This document shows, one piece after another, positions 19,268 through 27,651 of a stretch of 64,000 nucleotides of DNA. Origin of the DNA: Streptomyces tubercidicus (lineage in GTDB: Bacteria; Actinomycetota; Actinomycetes; Streptomycetales; Streptomycetaceae); NCBI RefSeq assembly GCF_027497495.1, contig NZ_CP114205.1:3348001-3412000 (forward strand). Reading direction: 5' to 3'. The translations under genes were made by a program, and so were the position numbers. The stretch's first letter is position 1; every line of letters starts with the position of its first letter. The notes under the pieces were generated by a model. The model was not told where the DNA came from and searched no databases. It worked only from the letters and a program-made list of their open reading frames with translations.

Positions 19268-19470
19268 GTCGGGCTACCTCCTAGGCGGGGCGGGCGGCGC
19301 GCCCCGAACCCGTCCAACAACAGACCGCGGCCATCCATTTCCGTTCGGCCCGCGCTGGGCGTACTTTGCCAAAGCGTGACCGAGGGGGTGCCGGGCGCCG
19401 GGCCGACGGGCGGAGCCGGGCGCCGGGCCGACGGGCGGCGCACCCGTGGCCACCCCATACTCTCGATGCC

Positions 19471-20304
19471 ATGGTCCGCCGCCCCACCGTCCCCGCCGCC
19501 CCGGTGATCGCCCCCGCCCGACCCGTCGGAAACGCCACCCGAGGGACCACCAACCCCAACCGGCTGCGCCGTATGGACCGCTGGATCGCCGCGGAGCACG
19601 GCGCCGTGCTGCGCCGCGCCGCCGACCCCGTCGCGGTCGACCTCGGCTACGGGGCCGCGCCCTGGACCGCGGTGGAGCTGCTGGGCCGGCTGCGTACGGT
19701 CCGGCCGGACGCCCGGGTCGTCGGCGTCGAGATCGACCCGGTGCGGGTCGCCGCGGCGCGGGTCCACGAGCGGCCGGGGCTGGACTTCGTCCACGGCGGC
19801 TTCGAGGTGCCGCTGCCGGGGCAGCGGACCCGGCAGCCGGTCCTCATCCGGGCCGCGAATGTGCTGCGCCAGTACGACGAGGACGAGGTGGCCGCCGTAT
19901 GGAAGCGGCTGTGCGCACGGCTGGCACCCGGCGGGCTGCTGGTGGAGGGCACCTGCGATGAGATCGGGCGGCGGCACGTCTGGGTGGCGCTGGGTCCCGA
20001 GGGGCCGCGCACGGTCACCTTCGCGGCCCGCCTCAGCGCCCTGCAAACACCCTCTGACCTGGCCGAACGCCTTCCGAAGGCGTTGATTCACCGCAATGTG
20101 CCGGGCGAACCGGTCCATGCCTTCCTCCGGGACTTCGACCGCGCCTGGGCCACCGCGGCGCCACTGGGCGCGCTGGGCGCCCGTCAGCGCTGGCGGGCGG
20201 CCGTGGCGGCGCTGGCCACGGACTGGCCGCTGGCCGGCGACCCGCGGCGGCGCCGCCAGGGCGAGGTCACGGTGCGGTGGGAGGCGCTGGCGCCCAGGGG
20301 GTGA
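19471..20304 (+). CDS. Class I SAM-dependent methyltransferase
   Basis: 277 residues from ATG 19471. Motif I is VAVDLGYGAAPWT (~50-62), the acidic end of strand 2 is VVGVEIDP, and motif IV corresponds to VLIRAANVLRQYDED. The family has a conserved GNATRGTTNPNRLRRMDRW N-terminus. The methyl acceptor is unknown. It is a conserved actinobacterial neighbour of mshA, divergently transcribed from it. A 35-residue upstream extension of the frame is not supported. Confidence 0.82.
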   Translation: MVRRPTVPAAPVIAPARPVGNATRGTTNPNRLRRMDRWIAAEHGAVLRRAADPVAVDLGYGAAPWTAVELLGRLRTVRPDARVVGVEIDPVRVAAARVHERPGLDFVHGGFEVPLPGQRTRQPVLIRAANVLRQYDEDEVAAVWKRLCARLAPGGLLVEGTCDEIGRRHVWVALGPEGPRTVTFAARLSALQTPSDLAERLPKALIHRNVPGEPVHAFLRDFDRAWATAAPLGALGARQRWRAAVAALATDWPLAGDPRRRRQGEVTVRWEALAPRG

Positions 20305-20329
20305 GCGCGGCCGGGGTGCCGCAACCGGG

Positions 20330-20352
20330 GCGGCCGCGGACGTCGCGGCCGC
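20330..20352. terminator. Short GC stem-loop between convergent genes
   Basis: gcggccgcg (20330-20338) pairs with cgcggccgc (20344-20352) around a five-base loop, between the methyltransferase stop and the XRE regulator stop. Confidence 0.55.
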
Positions 20353-20355
20353 GCC

Positions 20356-21225
20356 CTACGCGGTCAGCGCCGGCTCCGCCAGGGTTCTCCCCAGCTCCCG
20401 GATGCGCCGCTCCGTCTCGGAGCCGCGCGGTGCCGTGTACGTCACCAGCGCCTGGTCCGGGTCATTGCCCAGCCGGAAGCTTTCGAAGGTGACGAGCAGC
20501 TCGCCCACCTGCGGATGCCGGATGCGCTTGGTGCCGCACAGGCACTCGTGCACCGACTGTGTCTCCCAGATCCGCCGGAACTCCGGGCTGTGGGCGAGCA
20601 GCTCATTGACCACCTCGCAGATCCGCGGATCGTCCGGGTGCCGGCCGCTGTCGGCGCGCAGATTGCCGACCACCTCCTCGGCCTTCGCCTCCCAGTCCGG
20701 GTGCAGGTCACGCGCCGCCGGGTCGAGGAAGACCAGCAGCGCGGTGTTGCGCCGGTCCGGGGCGAGCCCCTCCAGGTCGAAGGCGATCCGGCCGCCCAGC
20801 GTGTTCCAGGCCAGGATGTCCAGCCCGCGGCCGACCACGAGGGCCGGGACGGTGTCCGCCATCGCGTCCAGGACCTGCTGGGTCTCGGGGCGTACGGTCC
20901 GTCCGGCCGCGGAACCGCCGGCGCACCAGTCCGCCCCGGGGCGCCGGGGGACGGCGATATTGCGCAGGTAGGTCACCTCGCCGCCGGACAGCCGCAGCGC
21001 CCGCGCGATGGCGTCCAGGACGGAGTCGGAGATGGCGGGCGCCCGGCCCTGCTCGATCCGGGTGTAGTAGTCGACGCTGATGCCGGCGAGCTGGGCGACC
21101 TCCTCGCGGCGCAGTCCGCGCACCCGGCGCCGGTTCACCCCGCCGGGCAGGCCGAGGTCGGCCGGGTCGAGCGCGGCGCGGCGCGCCTTGAGGAACGAGC
21201 TGATCTCGATTTCCGCGTACAGCAT
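20356..21225 (-). CDS. XRE-family regulator with MmyB-like ligand-binding domain
   Basis: 289 residues from ATG 21225. The HTH (about residues 33-80: RRRVRGLRREEVAQLAG, VDYYTRIEQGRAP) is followed by a C-terminal PAS-like MmyB domain (~105-285: LVVGRGLDILAWN, LVTFESFRLGNDPDQALVTY) thought to bind a fatty-acid-like ligand. Such regulators commonly neighbour and control a single oxidoreductase gene. Here an aldo/keto reductase is divergent, 188 bases away. The ligand is unknown. Confidence 0.88.
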   Translation of the reverse strand: MLYAEIEISSFLKARRAALDPADLGLPGGVNRRRVRGLRREEVAQLAGISVDYYTRIEQGRAPAISDSVLDAIARALRLSGGEVTYLRNIAVPRRPGADWCAGGSAAGRTVRPETQQVLDAMADTVPALVVGRGLDILAWNTLGGRIAFDLEGLAPDRRNTALLVFLDPAARDLHPDWEAKAEEVVGNLRADSGRHPDDPRICEVVNELLAHSPEFRRIWETQSVHECLCGTKRIRHPQVGELLVTFESFRLGNDPDQALVTYTAPRGSETERRIRELGRTLAEPALTA

Positions 21226-21413
21226 CGGTCCAGTATGCGACGCAGGCCCGGTTGGGTGGTTCCCACCGGCCCAGGTTGCGGCGGGCCTGGTCCGGCCCCC
21301 GTACGGACAGCAGGGTGGTGCGCGGACGTCTCGGGGCGCCCCGGAGGCCGCTCCGGCACGCCCCGGAGACACCGTTCGGGACGACCCTGAGAACTGGCAA
21401 GAAGGAGCACCGC

Positions 21414-22421
21414 ATGCAGCGCAGGATCCTCGGCGGAACCGGCATCTCGGTCAGCGAGTACGCGCTCGGCGCGATGATGCTCGGCGGCTGGGGCAACACC
21501 GACCACGACGACTGCGTACGGATCGTGCACCGTGCGCTGGACGCCGGGATCAACCTCGTGGACACCGCGGATGTGTATGCCGACGGCGAGTCCGAGGAGA
21601 TCGTCGGCAAGGCGCTCAAGGGCCGCCGGGAGGATGTCGTACTGGCCACGAAGGCCGTCAGCACCATGGGCCCGGACGCCAACCACCGCGGCAGTTCCCG
21701 GCGTTGGCTCGTACGGGCGGTGGAGGACAGTCTGCGCCGTCTGGGCACCGACCACATCGACCTCTACCAGATGCACCGCCCGGACCCGGCGACCGATATC
21801 GACGAGACGCTGTCCGCGCTCTCCGACCTCGTACGGTCCGGAAAGGTGCGGGCGATCGGCTCCTCCACCTTCCCCGCCGAGCAGATCGTCGAGGCACAGT
21901 GGACCGCCGAGCGCCGCGGTCATCTGCGCTTCCGCACCGAGCAGCCGCCGTACTCGATGCTGGCGCGCGGGGTGGAGAACGCGGTGCTGCCGACCGCCCA
22001 GCGCTATGGCATGGGCGTGCTGACCTGGGGCCCGCTCAGCGCCGGCTGGCTGTCCGGCCGTGATCTGTCGGCCAGTTCACGGGCCGGTATGGAGAGCCGG
22101 AAGTTCGATCTCTCGCTCCCCGGGAACGCCCGGAAGGCCGAGGCGGTCCGCGCCCTCTCCCAGGTCGCGGCGGAGGCGGGGCTGCCGCTGCCGCATCTGG
22201 CGACCGCGTTCGTACGGAGCCACCCCGCCGTGACGTCCGTGATCATCGGCCCGCGCACGCTCGACCAGCTGGACAGCATGCTGGCAGGGTCACAGCTCAC
22301 CCTCGGCGCGGACATCCTGGACCGTATCGACGCCATCGTCCCGCCGGGCACCGACCTCAACCGGGAGGACAGCTACTACACACCGCCGGCGATCGCGGAT
22401 GCGTCGTTGCGGAGGCGGTGA
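21414..22421 (+). CDS. Aldo/keto reductase
   Basis: 335 residues from ATG 21414, with aggag six bases upstream. The AKR tetrad is visible: Asp and Tyr in NLVDTADVYADGESEE, Lys in VVLATKAVS, His in DLYQMHRPDP. The NADPH-binding end is SVIIGPRTLDQL. It reduces aldehydes or ketones; substrate unknown. Probably controlled by the divergent MmyB-type regulator (inference from arrangement). Confidence 0.9.
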   Translation: MQRRILGGTGISVSEYALGAMMLGGWGNTDHDDCVRIVHRALDAGINLVDTADVYADGESEEIVGKALKGRREDVVLATKAVSTMGPDANHRGSSRRWLVRAVEDSLRRLGTDHIDLYQMHRPDPATDIDETLSALSDLVRSGKVRAIGSSTFPAEQIVEAQWTAERRGHLRFRTEQPPYSMLARGVENAVLPTAQRYGMGVLTWGPLSAGWLSGRDLSASSRAGMESRKFDLSLPGNARKAEAVRALSQVAAEAGLPLPHLATAFVRSHPAVTSVIIGPRTLDQLDSMLAGSQLTLGADILDRIDAIVPPGTDLNREDSYYTPPAIADASLRRR

Positions 22422-22442
22422 GGGCGGCGGGAGCCGGGCCGG

Positions 22443-22469
22443 TCCCGGCGGCCGGCCCGGCCGCCGGGA
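22443..22469. terminator. Bidirectional terminator between reductase and large-protein operon
   Basis: A perfect 12-bp stem, tcccggcggccg (22443-22454) with cggccgccggga (22458-22469), around a three-base loop, between convergent stops at 22421 and 22476. Confidence 0.75.
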
Positions 22470-22475
22470 TCTCGC

Positions 22476-24083
22476 TCACCTCGCCGACGGCTCCGTTTCG
22501 GGGGCCACCGGGGCGTCCAACGTAAAGGTCTCCGGGACCTCTGCGCGGTCCGACCCGTTCTTCTCGTCCTGCTCTTCCTGCTCGGCGATCTCGGCCGCCG
22601 TGGCCTGGGTCAGGTTGGGGCCGCCGCCGAGCGGGGTCCAGTACACGGAGAAATAGCCGTTCCCCCCGCCGCCCGAAATCGGGGCGCTGTCGAGGCTCAC
22701 CTTTACCGTGCCGCCCTTTGCGACGGGGACGGACATCTGGCTGCTCGCCGGTCGCGAACCTTGGACCTGCACCTGCGGTACGGAGATCCCGCGTGTCACG
22801 CCGGCAGTGGTCGCATACGCGGTGAAGTACGAATTGAGCGCTTGCCACCCGTTGTAGGGCGAGTACACCAGACACTGCAGCACGAGGGTGAGGAACCCGT
22901 CGCCATTCGCCCGGTACGTGGTCTCCCGGAAGCCGCTGCTGATGTAGCCGGAATGGAGCGCCTGCACGCCGTTCTTGATGATGCCGACGGTGCCGTAGGC
23001 GTTGAGGTTGGTTCCCGGGGCCGTGTCCAGGCGGCCCGTCTTGAGCCACAGGTACCCGTCGGCCCCGGGATCGACGGTGAGGTTCTTGGTGGTTGTGGCG
23101 CCGTTGAGCTGGGTGGTGCCGGCCACGGTGAATTTGCTCGCGACATTGACCTCGCGTCCCTCGGTGGAGAGCGTCAGCCGTCCCCCGATCGCGAGCGACC
23201 CGTAAGCACCGCTGCCTTCAATGGTCCGGACATGCAGGGTGTTCGCGGTGTTGACCGTGAGGTCCCTCGTGGTGGCGGCGCCGTTGAGCCGGGTGGTGCC
23301 GTGCACGATGAGGTTGCCGATTTCCAGGTCCGGCTTTTTGACGGATACCTGGGCGGCAAGGATCCGCACCACGGGGTTCGAGGCGTCGCCGGTGGTACCC
23401 CGCAGATAGAACGTGGTGTCCGACTTCACGTTGGTGATCTTCTTACTGGTGTCCTTGGTGACATCCAGATTGGTGTCGCCGTAGAGCAATTCATAGGTGG
23501 CGTTGGCGGAGCGCTCCCATGTCAGCGTCACCTCGCCGCCGTTGTCGATGACGAGGGGCGTGCAGATGAGGTTGCGGAGGTAGAAGTCCGCGGGGAATTT
23601 ACCCACGTTGAATGTGGTGGACCGGGGCTGGAAGGCGCTCGAACCGGTGCGGGAACTCTCGGTGATGGTGATCGGTGAGGTGCCGACCTTCCGGTTGACC
23701 GGGATCTCGGAGAGCTGGATGGTGAATCCGGTGTCCGCGCCGATCGGCGCATGGCCGGCGGACGGGGAGAAGACGAATTCCTTCGCGGCGGAATCCAGCC
23801 GTACCGACCAGCCGGACAGGCTGATCCGCGGGGTGATCTTGGCCAGGTCCGTGGCGAGGTCCGGCGACATCGGCCCGGCCGGGACCTTGACCCTGATCCA
23901 TTGCACGTCCGCCGGGGTACCGCTGTGCCGTGACCCGACGATCTGGAGCTCCCCCTTCTCCTCGGGCGCCTGAGGATTCTCCGGCGAGGCCTTCAACGGG
24001 TCCGGGCTGGTGCTGACGGTGTACGCCAGCAGGGGTTCGTTGGCGGCGGTCTCGGTGCTGCGGGTCGGGGAAACCACGGTCAT
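22476..24083 (-). CDS. Tail-fibre-like protein, last gene of the large-protein operon
   Basis: 535 residues from ATG 24083, with aaggag upstream; the TTG at 24098 only covers that site. No signal peptide or membrane segment. Residues ~15-150 look like a beta-sandwich (WIRVKVPAGPMSPDL; PVNRKVGTSPITI), ~150-250 like an Ig-type domain (GGEVTLTWERSANATYELLY). Residues ~255-345 contain two copies of a fibre-shaft motif, TTRLNGAATTRDLTV and TTQLNGATTTKNLTV, familiar from phage tail-fibre proteins. A globular region (~355-485) and a Glu/Asp-rich tail follow. It could be an adhesion or display protein of the operon. No export signal and no phage genes accompany it. Function unknown. Confidence 0.6.
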   Translation of the reverse strand: MTVVSPTRSTETAANEPLLAYTVSTSPDPLKASPENPQAPEEKGELQIVGSRHSGTPADVQWIRVKVPAGPMSPDLATDLAKITPRISLSGWSVRLDSAAKEFVFSPSAGHAPIGADTGFTIQLSEIPVNRKVGTSPITITESSRTGSSAFQPRSTTFNVGKFPADFYLRNLICTPLVIDNGGEVTLTWERSANATYELLYGDTNLDVTKDTSKKITNVKSDTTFYLRGTTGDASNPVVRILAAQVSVKKPDLEIGNLIVHGTTRLNGAATTRDLTVNTANTLHVRTIEGSGAYGSLAIGGRLTLSTEGREVNVASKFTVAGTTQLNGATTTKNLTVDPGADGYLWLKTGRLDTAPGTNLNAYGTVGIIKNGVQALHSGYISSGFRETTYRANGDGFLTLVLQCLVYSPYNGWQALNSYFTAYATTAGVTRGISVPQVQVQGSRPASSQMSVPVAKGGTVKVSLDSAPISGGGGNGYFSVYWTPLGGGPNLTQATAAEIAEQEEQDEKNGSDRAEVPETFTLDAPVAPETEPSAR

Positions 24084-24158
24084 GGGGTGCTCCTTCAACC
24101 ATCAGGGGCCGCGCCGCCCTCTGCCGGAGAGGAGCGGCGCGGCCGGAGTAGGGCGGTC

Positions 24159-27100
24159 TCAGCGGTCGGTGCGGCTGTGCGCGGCGGCGTCGTCGAGAGT
24201 GAGGAAGCCGGAGCGGAGTTCGGGCGGGGCCAGCGGCAGGTCGTACTGGTCCTGGCTGAGGACCGGGAGCTTCTCCCAGGCGCGGCCGCGCTGCTCGGTC
24301 CAGGTCCAGGTGCCGACGACACCGGCCGGGGTAGGCATGAGCACGGTTTCCGCGACCTCGTCCCGGGCGCCGCGCAGCCCGGTGGTGGCGGCGAGCAGGG
24401 GCCCGGTACGGAAGTTCACCGCCATCCGGGCGATGGCCGGGTCGGTGAATTCCTGCGGGACGAAGACGCGCCGGGTGGCGAGGATGTCGGTGGTGGCGTG
24501 CACGGCGGCGCGGGGATCCAGCAGCACGGTGGCGACGGCGGTGCGGTGGTCGCCGAAGTTCAGGTGCAGGCTGGGGTTGTCGCCGATCGGCCGCAGATAG
24601 CCGCCGCTGCCGGCGGCCGGGTCGATCACCGTCTCGAAGTGGTCGTAGTCGTCGTCGAGGACGTAGCCGACGAGGCCGTCGTCGGTCTGCGTGGCCTCGC
24701 CGAGGCGGATCGCCCAGGGGTAGTCCGGCAGTTCCGGCTGCGGCGGTTCGAACAGGGCCTGCCAGCTGACGTCGGTACGCAGCGGGCCGTGCAGGTCCAT
24801 GGTGAGCCGGGTGCGCACCAGGGCGAGCGGCCTGCCGAGGAAGAAGCCGAGGCCGGGGTCGGCGGGGCCCTCCGGGTCGATGGTCTCCAGGGTCCGGTCG
24901 ACCGTGGCCCGGAACGCGTCGAAGGTCTCCGGGCCACGGCTCCGGACGGCGTCCAGCAGGTCGTAGGCGTGCCGCGAACGGTCCCGCAGCCGGTCGAAGT
25001 CGGTGACGTCCGAGCCGGGCAGCACCGACCAGGAGACCTCGTGGCGCCCGGCGGCGTTGAGCGTGACCCGCAGTTCGCCGAGGGCGGCGCCGTCGGCCGC
25101 GTGGACGACCAGGGAGCGGTCCAGGCGGTTGTGCAGCAGCCAGGCGCAGACGGGGTTGGCGCCAGGGGTCAGGTCGACATCGCCGTCTGCGTCCTCGTCC
25201 CCGTCGGCGGAGAGGAAGTCGAAGCGCAGACGGGCGGGCTGGAGCAGCCGCGGGCCGAGTTCGACGAGGCGGTCGCTGTCGTAGCCGCTGACCGGGTGGG
25301 CCGGTCGCATGGTGCGGGACATCTCGGGCCGGAAGTGGCTCGGGTTGTCGATCAGGTTGACGGCACGTCCGAAGCGGTCGACGACGGCCAGATCGAGGAA
25401 CGCCAGCTGGCCGGCGCGCAGTTCCTGGAACGTCGACGGGGGCCATTCGTCCCAGTCGCTGGCGGGCAGACCGCCGGGGTCCGGTGGCGGGTAGTCGCCG
25501 TTGCCGATGAGGTCGGCGGGCTCGCCGGTGGGCTGGAGCCCGGAGAGCGGCTGCCGCTGGGCGAGGGCGGCGCCGAAGCCGTCGAGTGTCTGGGAGAGCA
25601 GGTCCCGTTCCCGGGCTCCGGTGCGCAGCCGCCGCATCGTGCCGTCGGGGAGGCCGGTGCGGAGGCGGGCGTAGCTCTCCAGGTCGCCGTCGAGGGCGTG
25701 CCCGGCGGCGGGGGCGAGCATCTGCCGTCCGGAGACGATCAGGGGGGTGCCGGGTTCGCCGGTCCCCTGCCACTGGTAGCGGGAGCGTTCGATGAACGCC
25801 CAGTGGTCGGTGTCGCCCTCGCGGAACGGCAGCGGGAAGTATTCGGCCTTCCACAGCAGGTAGAGCGGCTGCCACGGCATCCGCCACGCGGTGGTGCCGC
25901 ATTCCGGCAGGGTGCCGGTGACCTCGCGGATCGCGCCGGTCTTCAGGGCGCGGTCGAGGATGAGGAACTCGCTGAGCAGGGCCGGGAAGCAGGCGGGCTG
26001 GTGGGTGAGGTCGATCTGCCGGGCGACGGCGGCGACATCGGCGGTGGTGATGCCCGAGGCGCGGGTGACCAGCCGTTCGGGGGTGCGGCACGGCAGGGCG
26101 GTGTCCCGGGTGAGCGGGGCGTGGAGGTGGGCACCGTCGAGCGCGAGGACCGGGTCGGCGCAGTAGTCGTAGTCCTGGGCGGGGACGCGGATCAGCCGGC
26201 GAGCGGCGCGCGGCCCGTGGGCGGGGTAGAGCTCGGCGGTGCGCGCGGCCAGCGCCGCTTCGGTCCTGCCCCAGGGCACCGTACGGCGCTGCTCGCCGAG
26301 CCGCCGGGCGAGGGCGGTGACCTGACCGGCGGCGCCCCCGGCGTACGCGGGGTCGAGTTCGTGCCCGATCCGGTCGCGGAACTCATCCGACTGGCGGGGC
26401 AGTTGGCTGAGCCACCACAGGTGGTAGAGGCGTTCCCGGGCGGCGTCCAGCGCGGCTTCGGTGGCGTCGTGCTCGGCCTGTTTGCGGTTGAGTTCGGCGA
26501 CGGTGTCCTGCTCGGCCGCGCGGGCGGCGGGCGGGGCGGCAGCGCGGCCGGGGTCGTCGCCGCGTTCGCCGATGAACCAGCGGTAGCCGCCCGGGACCGG
26601 GCCGAAGGCGGTGTCATGGGCGCGGCGGTCGGTGAGGATGTCGGCCTCGGGACGGTCGCGTTCGTCCAGGGCGTCGATGCCGCCGAGGAGGAAGGCGCGG
26701 AACAGCTCCGCGTCCTGGGCGCCGAAGGCCGCTTCGCCATCGGCCTGGGCGCTCAGCTCGGCGGCCGCCTCGGCGACGCTGTTGGCGACGATGGGGGTGA
26801 CGTCGTCGCGGTGCGGGCAGTCGGATTCCGGGACCGGGCCGGTGAGGTCCCAGTCCAGGCCGAGCACGGTCCCGGTGTAGACGGAGGTGCGGATGCCGCT
26901 GCCGGAACCGGCGGGCCGGGTCCACTGCAGGCGGTCCAGGAGGGCCGTGAGGTCGTCCGCGTCGGCCAGGATGTCGCTGTCCGGATCGGCGTACCACCCG
27001 GCGACGAAGTAGCTCAGCCGCTCCCGGTCCGGTACGCCCTCCAGCGTGTCGTGCAGGGAGAACACATTCGTGTTGTACGGCTGGAAGACCGAGAAGGTCA

Positions 27101-27611
27101 GCAGACCGGGGCCGATCGCGGTGAGGAAGGGCGCGTGCCGGGCGGCCGGTTCGCGCCAGGGGCCGGTGAGTTCATGGCACTTGCCGATCAGTGTGGCGGC
27201 CGGTTCGTCGCTGTCCGGGTCCTGGAAGGAGACGGTGCCGTCCATCGGGTCGAGATAGTCGCTCTCGACGACCCAGGCCGTCAGCGAGCGGTCGCCGTCG
27301 GTGTGGCGGACGACCAGCCACCGGTTGGGCACCAGCGGGAAGTCCCCGACGCCCTCCTCCTCGTCGTGCCGGCCGCGGGTGAGCGCGGCGGGGAGTTCCC
27401 ACTGGAGGTAGACGCCGAGCCGGTCCTCGCGGCCGGTCCACTCCTCGGCACCGGCGAAGGGCTCCGGCTCGGGCGGGACACCGTCGCCGATGTCCCTGTA
27501 GTTGGTGATCCAGCGGTTGATCACATGCTCGTTGCCGGTGTCGCGGGTCTGCCGGTTGACGGCCAGGGCGGCGACCTCGACCGGTACGACCAGGGTGGTG
27601 TCCACGGACAT
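24159..27611 (-). CDS. Very large uncharacterised protein (third gene of operon)
   Basis: 1150 residues from ATG 27611. No signal peptide or membrane helix. It starts with VPVEVAALAVNRQT, a mostly beta N-terminal part, then a charged helical stretch (~residues 365-410: DTVAELNRKQAEHDATEAAL) likely to be a coiled coil. The rest is rich in Trp, Asp and Leu. Scattered motifs such as SYFVAGWYADPDSD and PLYLLWKAEYFPLPF recur, as far as I recall, in large hypothetical proteins of actinobacteria and myxobacteria, but no named domain is recognised. It lies 40 bases after the gene before it and 75 bases ahead of the fibre-like gene. Likely a structural or scaffold component. Confidence 0.65.
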   Translation of the reverse strand: MSVDTTLVVPVEVAALAVNRQTRDTGNEHVINRWITNYRDIGDGVPPEPEPFAGAEEWTGREDRLGVYLQWELPAALTRGRHDEEEGVGDFPLVPNRWLVVRHTDGDRSLTAWVVESDYLDPMDGTVSFQDPDSDEPAATLIGKCHELTGPWREPAARHAPFLTAIGPGLLTFSVFQPYNTNVFSLHDTLEGVPDRERLSYFVAGWYADPDSDILADADDLTALLDRLQWTRPAGSGSGIRTSVYTGTVLGLDWDLTGPVPESDCPHRDDVTPIVANSVAEAAAELSAQADGEAAFGAQDAELFRAFLLGGIDALDERDRPEADILTDRRAHDTAFGPVPGGYRWFIGERGDDPGRAAAPPAARAAEQDTVAELNRKQAEHDATEAALDAARERLYHLWWLSQLPRQSDEFRDRIGHELDPAYAGGAAGQVTALARRLGEQRRTVPWGRTEAALAARTAELYPAHGPRAARRLIRVPAQDYDYCADPVLALDGAHLHAPLTRDTALPCRTPERLVTRASGITTADVAAVARQIDLTHQPACFPALLSEFLILDRALKTGAIREVTGTLPECGTTAWRMPWQPLYLLWKAEYFPLPFREGDTDHWAFIERSRYQWQGTGEPGTPLIVSGRQMLAPAAGHALDGDLESYARLRTGLPDGTMRRLRTGARERDLLSQTLDGFGAALAQRQPLSGLQPTGEPADLIGNGDYPPPDPGGLPASDWDEWPPSTFQELRAGQLAFLDLAVVDRFGRAVNLIDNPSHFRPEMSRTMRPAHPVSGYDSDRLVELGPRLLQPARLRFDFLSADGDEDADGDVDLTPGANPVCAWLLHNRLDRSLVVHAADGAALGELRVTLNAAGRHEVSWSVLPGSDVTDFDRLRDRSRHAYDLLDAVRSRGPETFDAFRATVDRTLETIDPEGPADPGLGFFLGRPLALVRTRLTMDLHGPLRTDVSWQALFEPPQPELPDYPWAIRLGEATQTDDGLVGYVLDDDYDHFETVIDPAAGSGGYLRPIGDNPSLHLNFGDHRTAVATVLLDPRAAVHATTDILATRRVFVPQEFTDPAIARMAVNFRTGPLLAATTGLRGARDEVAETVLMPTPAGVVGTWTWTEQRGRAWEKLPVLSQDQYDLPLAPPELRSGFLTLDDAAAHSRTDR

Positions 27612-27651
27612 GGTCCGGTGGTCCTTTCGTTCGTCGCTCAGCGGGTGGCGG

